A model generated the notes under the pieces. It made no database searches. It was not told where the DNA came from and worked only from the letters and a program-made list of their open reading frames with translations. Below, piece after piece: positions 27,075 to 35,641 of a DNA stretch of 38,110 nt. The position numbers and the translations under genes were made by a program. Numbering within the stretch: position 1 is the stretch's first letter; each line of letters starts with the position of its first letter. This stretch comes from Devosia geojensis (GTDB taxonomy: Bacteria; Pseudomonadota; Alphaproteobacteria; Rhizobiales; Devosiaceae), in NCBI RefSeq assembly GCF_000969415.1, contig NZ_JZEX01000117.1:1-38110 (forward strand), given 5' to 3'.

Positions 27075-28306
27075 TCATGGCCGGCAGGGTGATCGTGGGC
27101 GCGGGCGAATGCGGGGCCCGCGCGGCCCTGGCACTACGCGGCAGGGGCTTTGATGGCCCCATCCATCTCGTCGGCGAGGAAGCGGAGCTGCCCTACGAGC
27201 GGCCGCCGCTTTCCAAGGCCGTTCTGGCCGAGGACGGTGCGCCGCCGCGCCAGGTTGTCAACGAAGCAGCGCTTGCCGAACGCTCGATAACGCTGCATCG
27301 GGCCAACCCGGCCGTCGCGATCGACCGGGACGCACGCATCGTCCGCCTCGCGGATGGCGGCGCGCTTTGCTACGACCTCCTGCTGCTCGCGACCGGCGCA
27401 CGGCCGCGCCGCCTGCAGAAGGACGGCGCCGAGATCGCGGGCATCCATTATCTGCGCCACATGGCGGACTGCCGGGCGCTGCGCCAGCGGCTCGGCAGCG
27501 GCGCGAAGCTGCTGGTGCTCGGGGGCGGATTCCTCGGGCTCGAGATCGCCGCCACCGCCCGCCGGCGCGGCTGCGCCGTGACGCTCATCGAAACGCAGCC
27601 GCGCGTGCTGATGCGCGGCGTGCCGGCGGACATCGCCGACGTGGTCGCCGCCCGGCATCGCGCGGCGGGCGTCGACCTGCGCTGCGGCGTCGGCATCGCC
27701 GGCATCGCGGCGGACGAGACCGGCGCCGCGGTGACCCTTGCCGATGGGAGCCGGCTCGCCGGCGACCTGCTGGTCGCATGCGTCGGGGCGGTGCCCAACA
27801 CGGAGCTCGCCGCCGCCGCCGGACTCACGGTCGACAACGGCATCGTGGTCGACGCGCGGCTGCGCACCGGCGATCCGGCGATCTTTGCGGTGGGCGACTG
27901 CTGCGCCTTCCCCCTCTCCAGCCGGGACGGGCGGGTGATGCGGCTCGAGAGCTGGCGCTGCGCCCTCGAACAGGCCGAGGCGGTCGCGGGAAGCATGCTC
28001 GGTGAGGAGAGACCCTTCGAGACCGTGCCGTGGTTCTGGTCGGATCAGTACGAGCTCAGCCTGCAGGTCGCGGGGCTGCCCGAGCCGGATCATGCGATCG
28101 TCGAACGCCGGCTCGCGGACGATGCGTTCATTCTCTTCCACCTCGACGCCACCGGCCGCCTCGCGGCGGCGAGCGACATCGGCCCGGATGGCAGCATCGC
28201 GCGCGACATCCGCCTCGCCGAGATGCTGATCGCGCGGCGCGCACGCCCGGACCCGGCGCTCCTCTCGCGCGCGGAGGTCAAGCTGAAGGGCCTGCTGGCG
28301 GCTTAG
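27071..28306 (+). CDS. MocF-like FAD-dependent ferredoxin reductase
   Basis: 411-residue NAD(P)H-ferredoxin reductase of the putidaredoxin/rubredoxin-reductase type. It has an N-terminal FAD motif (VIVGAGECGARAALALRGRG), ELPYERPPLSK, the NAD(P)H-binding VLGGGFLGLEIAATARRRG, IFAVGDCCAF, and the C-terminal domain with PWFWSDQYELSLQVAG. It feeds electrons to the Rieske protein. The ATG overlaps the upstream stop by 4 bases; a second ATG at 27077 is possible. No strong terminator follows. Confidence 0.93.
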   Translation: MIMAGRVIVGAGECGARAALALRGRGFDGPIHLVGEEAELPYERPPLSKAVLAEDGAPPRQVVNEAALAERSITLHRANPAVAIDRDARIVRLADGGALCYDLLLLATGARPRRLQKDGAEIAGIHYLRHMADCRALRQRLGSGAKLLVLGGGFLGLEIAATARRRGCAVTLIETQPRVLMRGVPADIADVVAARHRAAGVDLRCGVGIAGIAADETGAAVTLADGSRLAGDLLVACVGAVPNTELAAAAGLTVDNGIVVDARLRTGDPAIFAVGDCCAFPLSSRDGRVMRLESWRCALEQAEAVAGSMLGEERPFETVPWFWSDQYELSLQVAGLPEPDHAIVERRLADDAFILFHLDATGRLAAASDIGPDGSIARDIRLAEMLIARRARPDPALLSRAEVKLKGLLAA

Positions 28307-28373
28307 AGCCTTTCATGGATTAACCAAATCAGCGGCTCTATCGCCTCCCGGCCGCCTCGTTGCGACAGCAAAC

Positions 28374-29402
28374 CTAGAACCGCGTCCGCGGCGCCTTTAC
28401 GGAATTGCGGACGATCAGCTCGGCGCGGAACAGCACCTCACGCTCGCGCGGTTCGCCGCCTTCGAGAAGGGCAAGGAGCATGTCCATGGCGCGCTCGCCG
28501 ATGTTGAGGCGCGGCTGCTTCATGGTGGTCAAGGCGGGCGTGACGAAGCTCGAGAACGAGATGTCGTCGAACCCCATGACGGAAAAATCGGCCGGCAGGT
28601 CGTAGCGGCGCGCGTTGAGGGAGATCATGACGCCCAGGGCCGTTGCGTCGTTGACGCAGAAGAAGGCGGTCGGCAGGTGATCGCGCACGAACATCAGCTC
28701 GGCGGCGGCGCGTCCGCTCTCGGTGGTGCCGTCGCCGTCGATGATCATGGCCGGATCGACGGCGATGCCTGCGCCCTGGAGGGCCGCGCGATAGCCGCGC
28801 TCGCGCAGGCTGTTGACCGCGCGGCCGGACGAACGGCCGATGAACGCGATGCGCTTGTGGCCCTGGGCGATGAGATGCTCGGTCGCGATCCGCGCCGCCT
28901 CGAGGTTGTCGACGCCGATGAAGGGGATGTCGGCATTGGGCACCGGCTCGCCGACGGCGACCATAGGCGGCAGGCGCATGGACCCTTCCGCCTCGCCGAT
29001 GCCGTAAGGCAGGTGGCCGGTGAGGAGGATCAGGCCGTCGGCCTGGTTGGAGCTGATGAAGCGCAGGTAGTCGGCCTCGCGCAGCGGATCGTTCTGGGTG
29101 TTGCCGATGAGCAGGCCATAGCCGCGCTTGCTGGCCTCGGTCTCGAGGCCGACGAGGATGTTGGAGAAGTTGGGATCGCCGACGTCGGGTGCCAGGATCA
29201 GGATCATGTTCGACCGGCGCATCCGCAGGTTGCGCGCCATGGCGTTGGTCGTATAGCCGGTCTGGGCGATGGCCTCGGAAACGCGGCGCCGGGTGGAATC
29301 GGCGACCTTGGTCGGTTCGTTCAGAGCGCGGCTGACGGTGGCAATGGAAACACCGGCGAGAGCAGCGACATCCTCGATGGTGGCGAGCTTCTTATGCAGC
29401 AC
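28374..29402 (-). CDS. LacI-family regulator of the ABC importer
   Basis: 342-residue repressor. The helix-turn-helix is LATIEDVAALAGVSIATVSR with ALNEPTKVADSTRRRVSEA, then a ribose-binding-like sensor domain (MILILAPDVGDPNFSNILVG and on). GTG at 29402 is preferred: AGGGAG sits 6 bases upstream and the protein then begins VLHKKLATIEDV. It is divergent from the ABC operon, with two tandem operators in the shared region. By family it senses the sugar carried by the importer. Confidence 0.92.
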   Translation of the reverse strand: MLHKKLATIEDVAALAGVSIATVSRALNEPTKVADSTRRRVSEAIAQTGYTTNAMARNLRMRRSNMILILAPDVGDPNFSNILVGLETEASKRGYGLLIGNTQNDPLREADYLRFISSNQADGLILLTGHLPYGIGEAEGSMRLPPMVAVGEPVPNADIPFIGVDNLEAARIATEHLIAQGHKRIAFIGRSSGRAVNSLRERGYRAALQGAGIAVDPAMIIDGDGTTESGRAAAELMFVRDHLPTAFFCVNDATALGVMISLNARRYDLPADFSVMGFDDISFSSFVTPALTTMKQPRLNIGERAMDMLLALLEGGEPREREVLFRAELIVRNSVKAPRTRF

Positions 29403-29503
29403 CGCTGGCTCCCTGAACGGCTCGAGCCGCCCTTCTCCGCGCCTTAGCAGACGCCGGCCCTCCCCCGCGAGCCGCCGCTCAGGTTTATACACACAAGGCT
29501 GGA

Positions 29504-29538
29504 TGTAAACCTTTACAGAGCGCATGAAAACCTTTACA
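29504..29538. promoter_or_regulatory. Tandem LacI-type operators
   Basis: TGTAAACCTTTACA (29504-29517) is a perfect 14-base palindrome. TGAAAACCTTTACA (29525-29538) is a second copy with one change, 21 bases further on (two helical turns). GGTTTATACA near 29482-29491 may be a weaker third site. All lie between the divergent regulator and ABC genes. Confidence 0.75.
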
Positions 29539-29598
29539 CCAACGGACAAGGAAGAGGAAGCCGGCACGAAAAGCCGGCCGTTTCCCGGGAGGACATCC

Positions 29599-31140
29599 AT
29601 GGCCGGTCAGGGCGAGCCAGCAGCGCCTGTCGTTCTCGCTGCCAAGCGGGTGAGCAAGGCGTTCGGCGAAGTGCCGGTCCTCTTCAGCATCGATTTCGAC
29701 ATCCGCCCCGGCGAGGTTCACGCCATCATCGGCGAGAACGGCGCGGGCAAATCCACCCTCATCAAGATCCTGTCCGGCCTCGAGCGGCCGACGTCGGGCC
29801 ATGTCGAGCTCGACGGGGCTCCGGTGGAGCTGCCGCCGGACGGGCAGGCGGTGAACCTGGGCATCGTCGTCATCCACCAGGAACTGAACCTTGCCGAGCA
29901 CCTGACGGTCGCCGACTCGATCTTCCTCGGGCGCGAGCTCAAGTCCGGGCCGTTCCTCAAGCTGCGCGAGATGCGCGAGGGCGCGCGGCGCATCCTCGAG
30001 ACGCTGCACGTCCACATCGATCCGGACGTGCGCATCAACACGCTCTCTGTCGCCGACAAGCAGATGATCGAGATCGCCAAGGCCATCAGCCGCGACGCGC
30101 GCGTGCTTATCATGGACGAGCCGACGGCGGTGCTTTCGGTCGCCGAGACCGAGACCTTCTTCGAGCAGGTCGACAGGCTCAAGGCCAAGGGCGTCGCCAT
30201 CATCTTCATCTCGCACAAGCTCGACGAGGTGATGCGGCTGGCCGACCGGGTGACGGTGTTGCGCGACGGGCAGCTCATCGCGACCGTCGGCACCGAGGCG
30301 CTCACCCCCGATTCCATCGCGCAGATGATGGTGGGGCGCGAGCTTTCCAATCTCTATCCGCCCAAGCACGAGCCGGACGTCGACGCCGATACGGTGCTCG
30401 CGGTGCGCAACCTCATGGCGCCGGGCGTGCGCGACGTGAGCTTTGCCTTGAAGCGCGGGGAGATCCTCGGCTTTGCCGGCCTCATCGGCTCGGGCCGCAC
30501 GGCGGTGGCCGAAGCGATCGTCGGGCTCTCGCCCCTCGACAGCGGGGAAATCCTGCACAAGGGCACGCCCGTGCGGTTTGCCGACGTTTCGAAGTCGGTG
30601 GCGGCGGGCGTCGCCTATATGACCAAGGACCGCAAGGGCAAGGGGCTGCTGCTCACCGCCAATCTCAAGGACAACCTGACCCTCCTGACGCTGAAGCGCC
30701 ATTTCAAGGGACCGTTCCTCGACGACAAGAGCGAGACGCGGGCGCTGGAGCGGGCGGTGCGCCGGTTCGACATCCGGGCGCGCGACCCTTCGGTCAGGGT
30801 CGGTCAGCTCTCGGGCGGCAACCAGCAGAAGCTGATGCTGGGCAAGATGATGGAGGCCGAACCCGACATCATCATCATCGACGAGCCGACGCGCGGCATC
30901 GATGTGGGCACCAAGCAGCAGATCTACCACATCATCGCCGCGCTCGCCGCCGAGGGCAAATCCATCATCGTCATCTCCTCGGAGATGCAGGAGGTGATCG
31001 GGCTCGCCCACCGGGTTGTGGTGATGCGCGAGGGGCGGATCGCGGGAATCCTCGAAGGCGCCGAGATCACGGAATCGGAAATCATGCGGTACGCCGCGGG
31101 CATCAAGCAGGGTGGGGAAAATGAGCGTATCAGCGCCTGA
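29599..31140 (+). CDS. Sugar ABC importer ATPase (RbsA-like, two ATPase domains)
   Basis: 513-residue cytoplasmic ATPase with two fused nucleotide-binding domains. The first has Walker A GENGAGKST, signature LSVADKQMIEIAKA and Walker B VLIMDEPTA. The second has a degenerate Walker A (GLIGSGRT, as is normal in RbsA proteins), signature LSGGNQQK and DEPTRGIDVGTK. The ATG at 29599 follows GGGAGGAC; the frame is open from 29524 but that part overlaps the operator. It energises uptake of a monosaccharide or polyol. It overlaps the permease gene by 20 bases. Confidence 0.93.
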   Translation: MAGQGEPAAPVVLAAKRVSKAFGEVPVLFSIDFDIRPGEVHAIIGENGAGKSTLIKILSGLERPTSGHVELDGAPVELPPDGQAVNLGIVVIHQELNLAEHLTVADSIFLGRELKSGPFLKLREMREGARRILETLHVHIDPDVRINTLSVADKQMIEIAKAISRDARVLIMDEPTAVLSVAETETFFEQVDRLKAKGVAIIFISHKLDEVMRLADRVTVLRDGQLIATVGTEALTPDSIAQMMVGRELSNLYPPKHEPDVDADTVLAVRNLMAPGVRDVSFALKRGEILGFAGLIGSGRTAVAEAIVGLSPLDSGEILHKGTPVRFADVSKSVAAGVAYMTKDRKGKGLLLTANLKDNLTLLTLKRHFKGPFLDDKSETRALERAVRRFDIRARDPSVRVGQLSGGNQQKLMLGKMMEAEPDIIIIDEPTRGIDVGTKQQIYHIIAALAAEGKSIIVISSEMQEVIGLAHRVVVMREGRIAGILEGAEITESEIMRYAAGIKQGGENERISA

Positions 31141-32146
31141 GGCAGCAGCATCGCCGAGCAAGGGCTTCCGGCTGGACCTCAAGACGGCCGGACCGCTGTT
31201 GGCGCTGATCCTGCTGGTGGCGCTCGGCTATGCGCTCAATCCGCTGTTCCTGGCGGAAGGCAACGTCACCAATATCCTCACCCGCTCCGCCTTCATCGGC
31301 ATCATCGCGGTCGGCGCAACGTTCGTCATCACGGCGGGCGGCATCGACCTTTCCGTCGGCTCGATGGCAGCCTTCATCGCCGGCGTCATGATCATCGTGA
31401 TGAACTGGGCGGTCGAGAGCATGGGCGTCTCGATCTGGACGGTGCTGATGGGCATCGGCTGCTCGCTGATCCTCGGGATCGGGGCGGGGTTCATCAACGG
31501 GTTCCTGACCACCAAGGCCAAGATCGAAGCCTTCATCGTGACGCTCGGGACGATGGGCATCTATCGCTCGCTGGTGACCTATTTCGCCGATGGCGGCACG
31601 CTGTCGCTGGCCAGCGGCGCGCGCGAGATCTACCGCCCGGTCTACTACGACAGCTTCCTGCGCATCCCTTATCCGGTCTGGGTGTTCATCGTCGTCGCCA
31701 TCATCGGCTGGGTGCTGATGAACCGCACCGCGTTCGGGCGCTACTGCATGGCGATCGGCTCGAACGAGCACGTGGCGCGCTATTCGGCCATCAAGGTCGA
31801 CCGGGTCAAGACCTGGACCTATATCCTGCAGGGGCTCTGCGTTTCGCTCGCCACCATCATCTATGTGCCGCGCCTCGGCTCGGCGTCGGCGGCGACGGGC
31901 GTGCTCTGGGAGCTGGAGGCGATCGCGGCCGTCATCATCGGCGGCACCATGCTCAAGGGCGGCTTCGGGCGCGTCGGCGGCACGGTCATCGGCGCGCTGA
32001 TCCTCACGGCCATCGGCAACATCCTCAATCTCACCGAGATCATCTCCAACTACCTCAACGGGGCGGTGCAGGGCGTGATCATCGTGGCTGCGGTCTACCT
32101 GCAGCGCGGCTCTCTCAGCGCCCGCCGCAAGAAGGCGGCGGAGTAA
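31121..32146 (+). CDS. Sugar ABC importer permease (RbsC-like)
   Basis: 341-residue inner-membrane permease with about ten helices. AVGATFVITAGGIDLSVGSM is the typical RbsC motif, AIGSNEHVARYSAIKVDRVK the family cytoplasmic loop, and ELEAIAAVIIGGTMLKGG the C-terminal one. The ATG at 31121 is after GGGG and lies inside the end of the ATPase gene. One permease gene is present, so a homodimer is expected. Confidence 0.93.
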   Translation: MSVSAPEAAASPSKGFRLDLKTAGPLLALILLVALGYALNPLFLAEGNVTNILTRSAFIGIIAVGATFVITAGGIDLSVGSMAAFIAGVMIIVMNWAVESMGVSIWTVLMGIGCSLILGIGAGFINGFLTTKAKIEAFIVTLGTMGIYRSLVTYFADGGTLSLASGAREIYRPVYYDSFLRIPYPVWVFIVVAIIGWVLMNRTAFGRYCMAIGSNEHVARYSAIKVDRVKTWTYILQGLCVSLATIIYVPRLGSASAATGVLWELEAIAAVIIGGTMLKGGFGRVGGTVIGALILTAIGNILNLTEIISNYLNGAVQGVIIVAAVYLQRGSLSARRKKAAE

Positions 32147-32178
32147 GCAATACCGCGTCCACCAAAGCGCGGGTTCAG

Positions 32179-32194
32179 GGCGTCACCCGACGCC
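32179..32194 (+). other. Hairpin between permease and binding-protein genes
   Basis: GGCGTC-ACCC-GACGCC, a perfect 6-bp stem in the 68-base gap, with no T-run. It may protect or process the mRNA so that the binding protein is made in excess, as known for other ABC operons; that is inference. Confidence 0.45.
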
Positions 32195-32214
32195 AGTCAC
32201 TTAGGGAGGACTAC

Positions 32215-33165
32215 ATGTCTTTGAAGGCATTGGCGCTGGGCCTGCTGGCCACCAGCGTTCTGACCGGGGCGGCCGCCGCCCAGGACGAGCAGATCAGGAT
32301 CGGCGTCTCGATCCCGGCGGCGACCCACGGCTTCATGGGCGGCCTCAACTGGCATGCCGCCGAAGCCGAGAAGCGCCTGGAGGCCGCGCACCCCAATATC
32401 GACCTCATCATCGTGACCGCCGACGGTCCGGAAGACCAGGCGAGCGACCTCGAGGACCTCGTTTCCGTCCAGCAGATCGACGCGCTCGTCGTGCTGCCGT
32501 TCGAATCCGAGCCGCTGACCGAGCCGGTGCGCGCCGTCAAGGATACGGGTGCGTTCATCACCGTGGTCGACCGGGGCCTCACCGACCCGACCATCCAGGA
32601 CGTCTATGTCTCGGGCAACAACACCGAGATGGGCGAGAACTCGGCCGAGTACATGATGACCCGGCTGGGCGAGGGCGACAACATCGTCATCCTGCGCGGC
32701 ATCCCGACCGTGCTAGACACCGAGCGGTTCGACGCCTTCATGGCCAAGATCGAGGGCTCGGGCATCAACGTGCTCGACGACGAATTCGCCAACTGGAACC
32801 GCGATGACGGCTTCGAGGTGATGCAGGACTTCCTGTCGCGCTTCCCCGACATCGATGGCGTGTGGGCGCAGGACGACGACATCACCTTGGGTGTCGTGGA
32901 AGCCATCCGCCAGGCGGGCCGCGAAGACGAGATGTTCGTGGTCGGCGGCGCCGGCATGAAGGAGATCGTGCGCGGCGTGATGGAGGGCGATCCGCTCGTT
33001 CCCGTCGACGTGCTCTATCCGCCCGCCCAGATCGCGACCGCCATGGACGTGACCGTCGCCCACTTCACCTCCAACGGCCCGGTGCGCGGCGAATACATCC
33101 TCGGCTCGCCGCTGATCACCCAGGAGAACGCCGAGCAGTTCTACTTCCCGGATTCGCCGTTCTGA
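32215..33165 (+). CDS. Sugar ABC importer substrate-binding protein (RbsB-like)
   Basis: 316-residue periplasmic binding protein. Signal peptide about residues 1-22 (MSLKALALGLLATSVLTGA..., cleavage after AAA-Q). Mature sequence opens IRIGVSIPAATHGFMGGLNW, the cluster-B binding-protein pattern with paired alpha/beta lobes. The sequence does not look like the known rhizopine binder MocB, so I name no ligand. GGGAGGA precedes the ATG. Last gene of the importer operon. Confidence 0.92.
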   Translation: MSLKALALGLLATSVLTGAAAAQDEQIRIGVSIPAATHGFMGGLNWHAAEAEKRLEAAHPNIDLIIVTADGPEDQASDLEDLVSVQQIDALVVLPFESEPLTEPVRAVKDTGAFITVVDRGLTDPTIQDVYVSGNNTEMGENSAEYMMTRLGEGDNIVILRGIPTVLDTERFDAFMAKIEGSGINVLDDEFANWNRDDGFEVMQDFLSRFPDIDGVWAQDDDITLGVVEAIRQAGREDEMFVVGGAGMKEIVRGVMEGDPLVPVDVLYPPAQIATAMDVTVAHFTSNGPVRGEYILGSPLITQENAEQFYFPDSPF

Positions 33166-33187
33166 TCGCAGCAATCCAATAACTTCA

Positions 33188-33214
33188 AGGGGCGCCGAAA
33201 GGCGCCTCTTTTTT
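33188..33214 (+). terminator. Terminator of the ABC operon
   Basis: AGGGGCGCC, loop GAAA, GGCGCCTCT, then a run of T. The 9-bp stem has one G-T pair; 23 bases after the stop codon. Confidence 0.92.
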
Positions 33215-33240
33215 GTGGAGCAGAGCACCATCGCCACCCA

Positions 33241-33474
33241 CCGGCTGTCATCCCGGCGAAGGCCGGGACCCAGTACACACTGGCCCGGCGACTTTGCACC
33301 TCGCCAATCACTCCACCGGTCATTCCCGCGAAAGCGGGAACCTCTGTTTTCTAACAATAGCCCTGCAAACGGAGGTCCCCGCTTTCGCGGGGATGACCCT
33401 GTGGGTCGAAGGTATTGTGCCAGTCGCAGTGGCGTCGTTTACTGGGTCCCGGCCTTCGCCGGGATGACAGCCGG
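33241..33474. repeat. Palindromic repeat, family C, copy 3, with a nested second repeat
   Basis: Arms 33241-33275 and 33440-33474 are perfect 35-base inverted complements. Between them, 33318-33343 and 33373-33398 form a second inverted repeat of 26 bases (two mismatches) with another core (CCCGCGAAAGCGGG). So one element lies inside the spacer of another. It occupies most of the gap between the ABC terminator and hisG; no gene is visible there. Confidence 0.92.
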
Positions 33475-33514
33475 GCGGAGGCAAGCAGCGTGCCCTGTCC
33501 GCTCCTGCCCTTCC

Positions 33515-34222
33515 CTACCCCATCGCCTCCGCACCCAACCGCCTCAGCAGCGCATCCAGCATCGCCTTGCGCTTGCCTCCCCACTTCGCCGTGCGCGAGA
33601 CGACGAGGCAGGCCTCGCTTTCGAGCAGCACGCCGTCCTCCAGCACGCGCAGCTGGTTGGCGGCCAGCGTCGAGCCGGTGGTGGTGATGTCGACGATGAT
33701 GTCGGCGGCGCCAGATGCCGGAGCGGCTTCCGTAGCGCCGAGGCTTTCGACGATCCGGTATTCGGCAATGCCCGCCTGCGCAAAATGCTGGCGGGTGATG
33801 GTGATATATTTGGTGGCGATCCGCATCCAGCGCTTGCGGCGCGAGCGCAGGTCGGATGCGACGTCGGCGAGGTCGTGCATGTGGGTGACGTCGATCCAGG
33901 CGTCGGGCACGGCGACGACGACGTTGGCCTGCCCGAACCCGAGGGCGCGGGCGAAATGCACGGCCTGCGGGCCGCTCTCGGACGTCTCGTGGATGAGGTC
34001 GCGGCCGGTCACCCCGATATCGACGGTGCCGCGGATGAGCTCGCGGGCGATCTCGCCGGCGGGCAGGAACCGCACCGTCACCTCCGGGGCGCCTTCGAGC
34101 GCACCGAGATAGGAGCGGGCGCCGCCCGGACGGGTGATGGCGAGCCCTTCGCCGGCGAAGAACTCGCGGGTCAATTCTTCCAGCCGGCCCTTGGAGGGCA
34201 CGGCGAGCGTCAAGCCGGTCAT
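33515..34222 (-). CDS. hisG: ATP phosphoribosyltransferase, short form (HisG)
   Basis: First enzyme of histidine synthesis; joins ATP and PRPP. 235 residues, the short form lacking the regulatory C-terminal domain, which needs HisZ. LTLAVPSKGRLEELTREFF opens the protein, RGTVDIGVTGRDLI is the substrate-binding motif, and the phosphate-binding IIVDITTTGSTLAANQL is the family signature. The start ATG overlaps the hisZ stop (ATGA, 34219-34222), so hisG is translated after hisZ. Confidence 0.97.
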   Translation of the reverse strand: MTGLTLAVPSKGRLEELTREFFAGEGLAITRPGGARSYLGALEGAPEVTVRFLPAGEIARELIRGTVDIGVTGRDLIHETSESGPQAVHFARALGFGQANVVVAVPDAWIDVTHMHDLADVASDLRSRRKRWMRIATKYITITRQHFAQAGIAEYRIVESLGATEAAPASGAADIIVDITTTGSTLAANQLRVLEDGVLLESEACLVVSRTAKWGGKRKAMLDALLRRLGAEAMG

Positions 34223-35286
34223 CGCGCCGCCTCCGCTTCCAGCCGGTCGACCCAGAGCGCGCAGCCGGAGGCCGCGATGGGAGACGTGGCGCCGAGCCGT
34301 TCCAGCAGCCGGTCGTATTGCCCGCCGGAGGCGAGAATCTCGTCCCCTCTCCCGCTCATCTCGAAGACGATGCCGGTGTAATAGTCGAGACGCGGCGAGA
34401 AATCGGCCTCGAAGACGACGTCCGCCTCGGAGCCCAACGCGACGAGATGACGGCGCAGCGTCGCGAGCGGCGCGGAGAGATCGAGCTTTCGCACATGCGC
34501 CAGCGCCTCGATGCGCGTCAGCGCCTGCAGGGCGGGGCCGGAGATGGCGAGATAGTCCTTAAGGAGGCGCAGCGTGTCGGCCGGCACATGGGCGGCGTCG
34601 AGCGCCTGCTGCTCGAGGTAGCGCTCGGCGATCTCCTCGGGGGTGCGGCTCTCGGTGAGGCTGAGGCCCGCGGCGGTCATGCGCCCGGTGATATCCTCCA
34701 CCAGCGCCTTGCGGCTCGGCTGCTTGACGCGCGGCAGGTCCGGCGCGGCCGTCAGCCGGGCGAGGAGGCGCGAGAGCGCTTCCGGGTGGCCGAAGCGGTG
34801 GCGGATGCGCGGTCGCCAGGCGTCGGGCATGTCGGCCTGCGCGAGGAGCGCCTCGAACAGCCGGACGCCGCCGAGGCGGATCCTCGGTCGGGTGATGCCG
34901 TAGGCCGCGAGCGCATCGCGCGCGAACGCGAAGACGGCGTCGAGCGCGGCATCGGCGTTCTGCTGGGCGAGGAGCTCCAAGCCCGCCTGGTCGAACTCGG
35001 CGGGCCCGTCCTCGCGCTGGCGAAAGATGGGGCCGAGATAGGAGAACGCAGCAGGCTTGCCCGGCCCATTGCGGATATAATCGGCAACGATCGGCAGGGT
35101 GAAATCGGGCCGCAGGCAGTATTCGGCCCCGTCATTGCCGCTGGTGAGCAGGAGGCGCCGGCCGAACTCCTCGCCGGCGAGGTCGAAATAGGGGTCGGCA
35201 GGCAAGAGCAGGGGCGGATTGACCCGCTCGGCCGCCTGCGCGGCGATGACGGATTCGAGGGCGGTGCGGCGGGTGGCGGGGGTCAT
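34219..35286 (-). CDS. hisZ: ATP phosphoribosyltransferase regulatory subunit (HisZ)
   Basis: 355-residue HisRS-like regulatory subunit of the HisG-HisZ complex. It has class II motifs related to HisRS (LRPDFTLPIVADYI; SPRLDYYTGIVFEMSG; ASGGQYDRLLERLG) but is not a tRNA ligase. Histidine feedback acts through it. The ATG at 35286 has AGGGGG 4 bases upstream, and that SD lies in the end of the palindromic repeat at 35291. Downstream of hisS on the same strand, with two repeats between. Confidence 0.93.
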   Translation of the reverse strand: MTPATRRTALESVIAAQAAERVNPPLLLPADPYFDLAGEEFGRRLLLTSGNDGAEYCLRPDFTLPIVADYIRNGPGKPAAFSYLGPIFRQREDGPAEFDQAGLELLAQQNADAALDAVFAFARDALAAYGITRPRIRLGGVRLFEALLAQADMPDAWRPRIRHRFGHPEALSRLLARLTAAPDLPRVKQPSRKALVEDITGRMTAAGLSLTESRTPEEIAERYLEQQALDAAHVPADTLRLLKDYLAISGPALQALTRIEALAHVRKLDLSAPLATLRRHLVALGSEADVVFEADFSPRLDYYTGIVFEMSGRGDEILASGGQYDRLLERLGATSPIAASGCALWVDRLEAEAAR

Positions 35287-35290
35287 GACG

Positions 35291-35428
35291 CCCCCTTCAC
35301 CTCTCCCTTGGGGGAGAGGTCGGCCCCTTGCGGCCGGGTGAGGGTGCCTTTCCGCGTGCTTGGACCTGAAGGCCCCCTCACCCGGCGCTGCGCGCCGACC
35401 TCTCCCCCGAAGGGAGAGGTGAAGGGGG
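35291..35428. repeat. Palindromic repeat, family B, intergenic copy
   Basis: Arms 35291-35323 and 35395-35428 (CCCCCTTCACCTCTCCCTT... and complement) differ by one base insertion. Inner parts GGTGAGGGTGCC and CCCTCACCCGGCG also pair. Same family as the copy in ileS. It lies between hisS and hisZ, its left edge 5 bases from the hisZ start. Confidence 0.92.
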
Positions 35429-35470
35429 TCGGCGGCTTTTGACGAAATGGCGCAAGACCATCCCCGCCCA

Positions 35471-35613
35471 CGATGTCACCCCGGCGCAGGCCGGGGCCCA
35501 TCCTGAGATACCGCAGCAGGCCGCCAGGTGGCTCGGTGTGCACCCCTACCCATGCACGTTGCGGCTGTGGTGGCGCCTCAGGATGGGTCCCGGCCTGCGC
35601 AGGGATGACATCC
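35471..35613. repeat. Palindromic repeat, family C, copy 4
   Basis: Arms 35471-35507 and 35577-35613 (CGATGTCACCCCGGCGCAGG and complement, with a few mismatches). It lies just downstream of the hisS stop. With the family B element it fills the 355-base hisS-hisZ gap; no gene is visible there. Confidence 0.85.
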
Positions 35614-35641
35614 GGTGGGAGGGGAGCGTTCGGGGCCATAT

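Noticed and set aside
28304..28340. Terminator after the MocF-like gene (TAGAGCC ... GGCTCTA)
   Set aside because: Seven-bp stem with a 23-base loop and no T-run; too weak to call.
24483..33165. A complete rhizopine catabolism locus
   Set aside because: Only mocDEF-like genes are present. mocA, mocB, mocC and mocR are not in the window and the binding protein does not look like MocB.
29599..33165. Naming the importer rbsABC (ribose)
   Set aside because: The family is ribose-type, but the binding protein gives no evidence for ribose, and no rbsK or rbsD is adjacent.
33241..33474. CRISPR-like array
   Set aside because: The repeats are inverted, not direct, and there are no regularly spaced unique spacers or cas genes.
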